Below, one piece after another: positions 25,928 through 28,421 of a stretch of 28,421 bases of DNA. Every line of letters starts with the position of its first letter. The first letter of the stretch is position 1. The notes beneath the pieces were generated by a model that did no database searches, was not told the origin of the DNA, and saw nothing but the letters and a program-made list of their open reading frames with translations. The position numbers and the translations under genes are program-made. This stretch comes from Strongylocentrotus pallidus (taxonomy: Eukaryota; Echinodermata; Echinoidea; Camarodonta; Strongylocentrotidae): NCBI GenBank assembly GCA_030265145.1, contig JARBES010000116.1, positions 4,289,068-4,317,488 on the forward strand. The letters are read 5' to 3'.

Positions 25928-26803
25928 GTGGCTTTGTGGGGTATAGCCATGGTTCCTCCTAACAGACCGTTAGAGGCCCCCAAGAGTTCTGATGCAGCCA
26001 GACCTGCCAGCGGTTCCAATACAGGTAACCTCCCCCTACGGAAGAAAGGCGCAGGGAGAAATGCTGGCAAGCCCAGGACGCACCACATGCAGCAATGTCC
26101 TTACCCTCCTTGCTCAGTTCGGACGGTGCATGCAAAATAGCATAGTTATGGCCATTTACCTAATGTAGCGTGTATCCAATGTGAAGACCACCTCTTCTGC
26201 CAAATTGCTTTGGCTCCGAGGGGATTTATTGTGGTGGTTGGCAGCTCGGTTTGTGGGGGATGGGGAGAACCGGGTCCATGACTTAGTGGCTCTTGTAAAC
26301 AAGGACTTTCGTCCGAGCCGTCCATCATTTCCGCCGGAGGTGTAGAGAGCTATTAGGGCTCAGATAGAGTTTGAGGGATGGCTAATGCCGACCTTTCTTT
26401 CTCTATCTCCTCTTCACTCGCCCTGCGTGCCTTTTACATTTTAGGGTATTAGTGCATTTGCACCTTAAGCTCGCTCTCTCTCTCTTTGCGGGCGATCCGT
26501 GTGCCTGGCCATCACCTGCACAGAGAGTTCAGGGACCTTCCGAGGCAGTATTTTGGGTGTCACCAGCACATCCACATCCACAACTTCACCGGTGACGCTC
26601 AAGAGCTGCATGCCTGGATGGCTGCTTTCCAGAATGCGTACGTCTTGCCTAGCCCTTTCCTTTAATCCGGCCCAGCTAGCCATGGTGCAAAGAATCCCCT
26701 TTTCCTGGCTCCTCTTGGAAACCGACTCACCATACCTGCCTGCCTTCCCTGGCACGTTGGTCAACACTCCCTACTTGTTGGAGGATGTTGGCTGGCTTGC
26801 ACC
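25928..26803 (+). pseudogene. zinc-finger-TatD nuclease relic
   Basis: After a strong acceptor the first frame reads PPNRPLEAPKSSDAARPASG, a basic stretch RKKGAGRNAGKPRTHH, then QCPYPPCSVRTVH (26093-26130). A change of frame gives HLPNVACIQC, then FVGDGENRVHDLVALVNKDF, RPSRPSFPPEV, AIRAQIEFEGWLMPT and LSLSPLHSPCVPF (26250-26440). The TatD part is REFRDLPRQYFGCHQHIHIH with NFTGDAQELHAWMAAFQNAY (26515-26640), then FNPAQLAMVQRIPFSWLLLE and TDSPYLP...NTPYLLEDVGWLA (26665-26800). HxHxF-TGDAQEL and LLLETDSPYLP are the C-terminal metal-site motifs of TatD DNases. The N-terminal HxH metal motif is not seen. At least two frame changes, one in the TatD part near 26650, and a LINE at the 3' end make this copy non-functional. 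Confidence 0.55.
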
Positions 26804-27840
26804 ACATACCGATAAACTTGGATGCTATGCAAGAGTCATGTTCGCAGATTTTTCATCAGCTATTAATACTATGCAGAGCCACATTGTCTTGCAAAATTGG
26901 ATGAACGTACCACCTTCTTTAATTTTGTGGATAAAGGGCTTTCTTACGGACAGGACTCAAAGAGTTAAAGTGCAAGGGGTTTTATCTGATTCAATATCTA
27001 TCAATACAGGTGCCCCTCAAGGATGTGTGCTTTCTGCTCTTTTGTTTATTTTTAATACTAATGATTGCATGTCTGGTAATAACGATGTTCGCTTTTTCAA
27101 ATATGCAGATGATACTGCAATCTTGGGAATGATCAGAGGTGATGAAAATAACTATCGTTCAAATAAAGAGCAGTTTATTAAATGGTGTCATGATAATTAC
27201 CTTCAACTAAATCGGTCTAAAACAAAAGAAATCATTGTTGACTTTAGAGTTGCCACACAACAACACGAACCAGTGATGATCAAAGACGAATACATCAAAA
27301 TTGTTCCAAAATACAAATACCTGGGCACAACGATCTATAATAAACTCACCTGGCATGATGGGTGTACGTCCATTGTGGCGAGGGCCCAAACAAGAATATT
27401 CTGTCTTAGGAAACTGAGCTCTCTACATGTTGATAGACCTACCGGTATCTTAAGTCTTTTCTACAAATACATTGTCGAGAGGATTTTTCTTTTCAATAGT
27501 GTTGTTTGGTTTGGGGCATGTAAGAAGGATGACTTTAGGAAAATGAAAAGTGTTGTCAAGAGGGCGAGTAAAATAACACGAAAAACACGAAACTTGGCTA
27601 AAGAATGCAAGGCACGAATCCTCCCAAAAGCTAAACAGATCATTGCAAATGAGAATCACAATCTAAATTATTTATATGAATTATTAAAAAATAATGGTGA
27701 TTCTATGTTGCATACGCCCATGACGAACAAAAATGCGCGCATAATCGTGCGCCCGAGCAAAATTTTGAAATGCTAACAAGACGTGTGCAAAATGAGTTTG
27801 AGACGATTCTGAGGAATTTTTTAATTTTGCGCACGTACCG
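26804..27840 (+). mobile_element. 5'-truncated LINE reverse transcriptase (L2/Rex/CR1-like)
   Basis: One open frame to the TAA at 27776 holds the second half of a non-LTR reverse transcriptase: DKLGCYARVMFADFSSAINT (motif A), NTGAPQGCVLSALLFIF (motif B), KYADDTAILG (motif C, YADD at about 27102-27113), QLNRSKTKEIIVDF (motif D) and YKYLGTTI (motif E). The C-terminal part includes AQTRIFCLRKLSSL and VVWFGACKKDDFRKMKSVVK. The order and spacing fit Jockey-superfamily LINEs of the L2/Rex/CR1 group. Endonuclease and RT fingers are missing, as in typical 5' truncation during target-primed insertion. The frame is open over more than 320 codons, so the copy is not very old. The 3' end near 27840 is uncertain, and no poly(A) is evident. 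Confidence 0.8.
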
Positions 27841-27879
27841 ACGCAATGTAAAGTAACTTTTTTTCTTCAACCTCTTCAA

Positions 27880-28010
27880 AAATGTAGATTCGGTAGATTT
27901 GTGACGTCCCTCGAGAGACCAATGGTAAGAGCAACCAGTGGCATAAATGGTCTGCCATAGCTCAAGTCCAACTTATTAAAGTCGATCTTTGTGAAACACT
28001 CCCCAGGCCA
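27880..28010 (-). repeat. interspersed repeat, copy 2 (inverted)
   Basis: The reverse complement reads GGGGAGTGTTTCACAAAGAT, CGACTTTAATAAGTTGGACT, TATGGCAGACCATTTATGCC and GTCACAAATCTACCGAAT. It matches 5412-5580 block by block. This version seems closer to a consensus because it lacks the small insertions of copy 1. Confidence 0.7.
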
Positions 28011-28035
28011 ACTACAGACTGAATAAATATATGTA

Positions 28036-28208
28036 CATTGAAACCTGTACATAAAGACCGCTCAAGGAAAACATGAACAGTGGGCTTTATGTACAGGTTC
28101 CTTTAGTAAAGGTACCAATGAGAAACCATGAAGAAGGGAAACAAAAAATATTGTCTTTATAGACAGGTGGTCTTTCTATACAGGTGGTCACTAAAGCAGG
28201 TTTGACTG
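28036..28208. mobile_element. 173-bp MITE, Tc1/mariner-type
   Basis: TA dinucleotides at 28034-28035 and 28209-28210 flank imperfect terminal inverted repeats. The right end, read inward, is CAGTCAAACCTGCTTTAGTG and the left is CATTGAAACCTGTACATAAA. TA target duplication plus CAGT ends are typical of Tc1/mariner derivatives. The interior includes repeated CAGGTGGTC words and inverted ACCTGTACATAAAG / CTTTATGTACAGGT. Non-coding. Confidence 0.75.
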
Positions 28209-28210
28209 TA

Positions 28211-28421
28211 TTTACATTATACTATAAAGTATTTATACTATGCACTTTCTGATACAGTACCACTCAAGGTGCTACAAAGTAACTCAATTGTTATCTTAAC
28301 AAGCTAGACAAAACAAAACAATACAATATCAGACATGTAACAATAACTTACATAGTAGCTCTGGGTAAAAAGGAGCTGCTTAATTGTCGTTTGAAAATGT
28401 ACAATGGCCAAAATGGCTGAA
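28211..28421. other. no gene recognised
   Basis: AT-rich sequence to the window end with AAACAAAACAATACAATA-type low complexity. Nothing supported. Confidence 0.4.

Noticed and set aside
1-28421. tRNA or rRNA genes
   Set aside because: Apart from the SINE body at the left edge I found no cloverleaf with A and B boxes and no rRNA-like sequence by eye.

Overview
The window looks like nuclear DNA of a marine deuterostome, most likely an echinoderm and probably a sea urchin. This rests on recollection of repeat families (a tRNA-type SINE body, a GGGCCCCGTCTTAC foldback element, a CAGTCAAACCTG-ended MITE) and on the mix of gene fragments (HECT of the G2/M E3 ligase type, TatD nucleases, Merlin, piggyBac). 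No search was possible. There are spliced-looking exons, no operons, and one 100-N assembly gap at 16026-16125.

Layout. (1) 1-6.4 kb is relatively quiet. It holds the 3' part of a SINE, the terminal exon of a SNF2-family helicase gene (HLTF/Rad5-like), a purine-rich ~130-bp tandem repeat just downstream, one 132-bp MITE and long AT-rich stretches where I see no gene. (2) 6.4-11.3 kb is a mosaic of decayed transposon proteins: a 30-bp coding minisatellite, a relic of a multi-domain transposon-type protein, two direct copies of a zinc-binding N-terminal repeat (one split by a Harbinger-type MITE), pieces of a Ty3/Gypsy-like LTR fossil, and a ~575-bp stepwise repetition. (3) 11.3-13.1 kb is a compact element with ~440-bp direct terminal repeats flanking one 276-codon ORF with two C2H2 zinc fingers. 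(4) 14.2-15.2 kb carries exons ending in a partial HECT domain. (5) 15.1-24.4 kb contains two short families, here called R1 and R2, each present three times in different contexts, plus a 1.2-kb foldback insertion, a DDE transposase relic with a C-terminal zinc finger, four fragments of a primase-helicase-like (DUF3987-like) protein, LINE ORF1 and Merlin pieces. (6) 22.6-26.8 kb has two loci of a protein type that seems to combine a C2HC/C2H2 zinc finger, a helical region and a TatD nuclease, together with Myb/SANT-like, piggyBac and PHD-finger fragments. (7) 26.8-28.2 kb holds a 5'-truncated LINE reverse transcriptase, an inverted partner of a repeat at 5.4 kb, and a Tc1/mariner-type MITE.

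Apart from the SNF2 exon and possibly the HECT exons, most coding sequence here is mobile-element debris. The genes do not form a working pathway. The interest lies in poorly described element types (the terminal-repeat zinc-finger element, the zinc-finger-TatD family, the DDE plus zinc-finger transposase) and in nested insertions that give relative dates.
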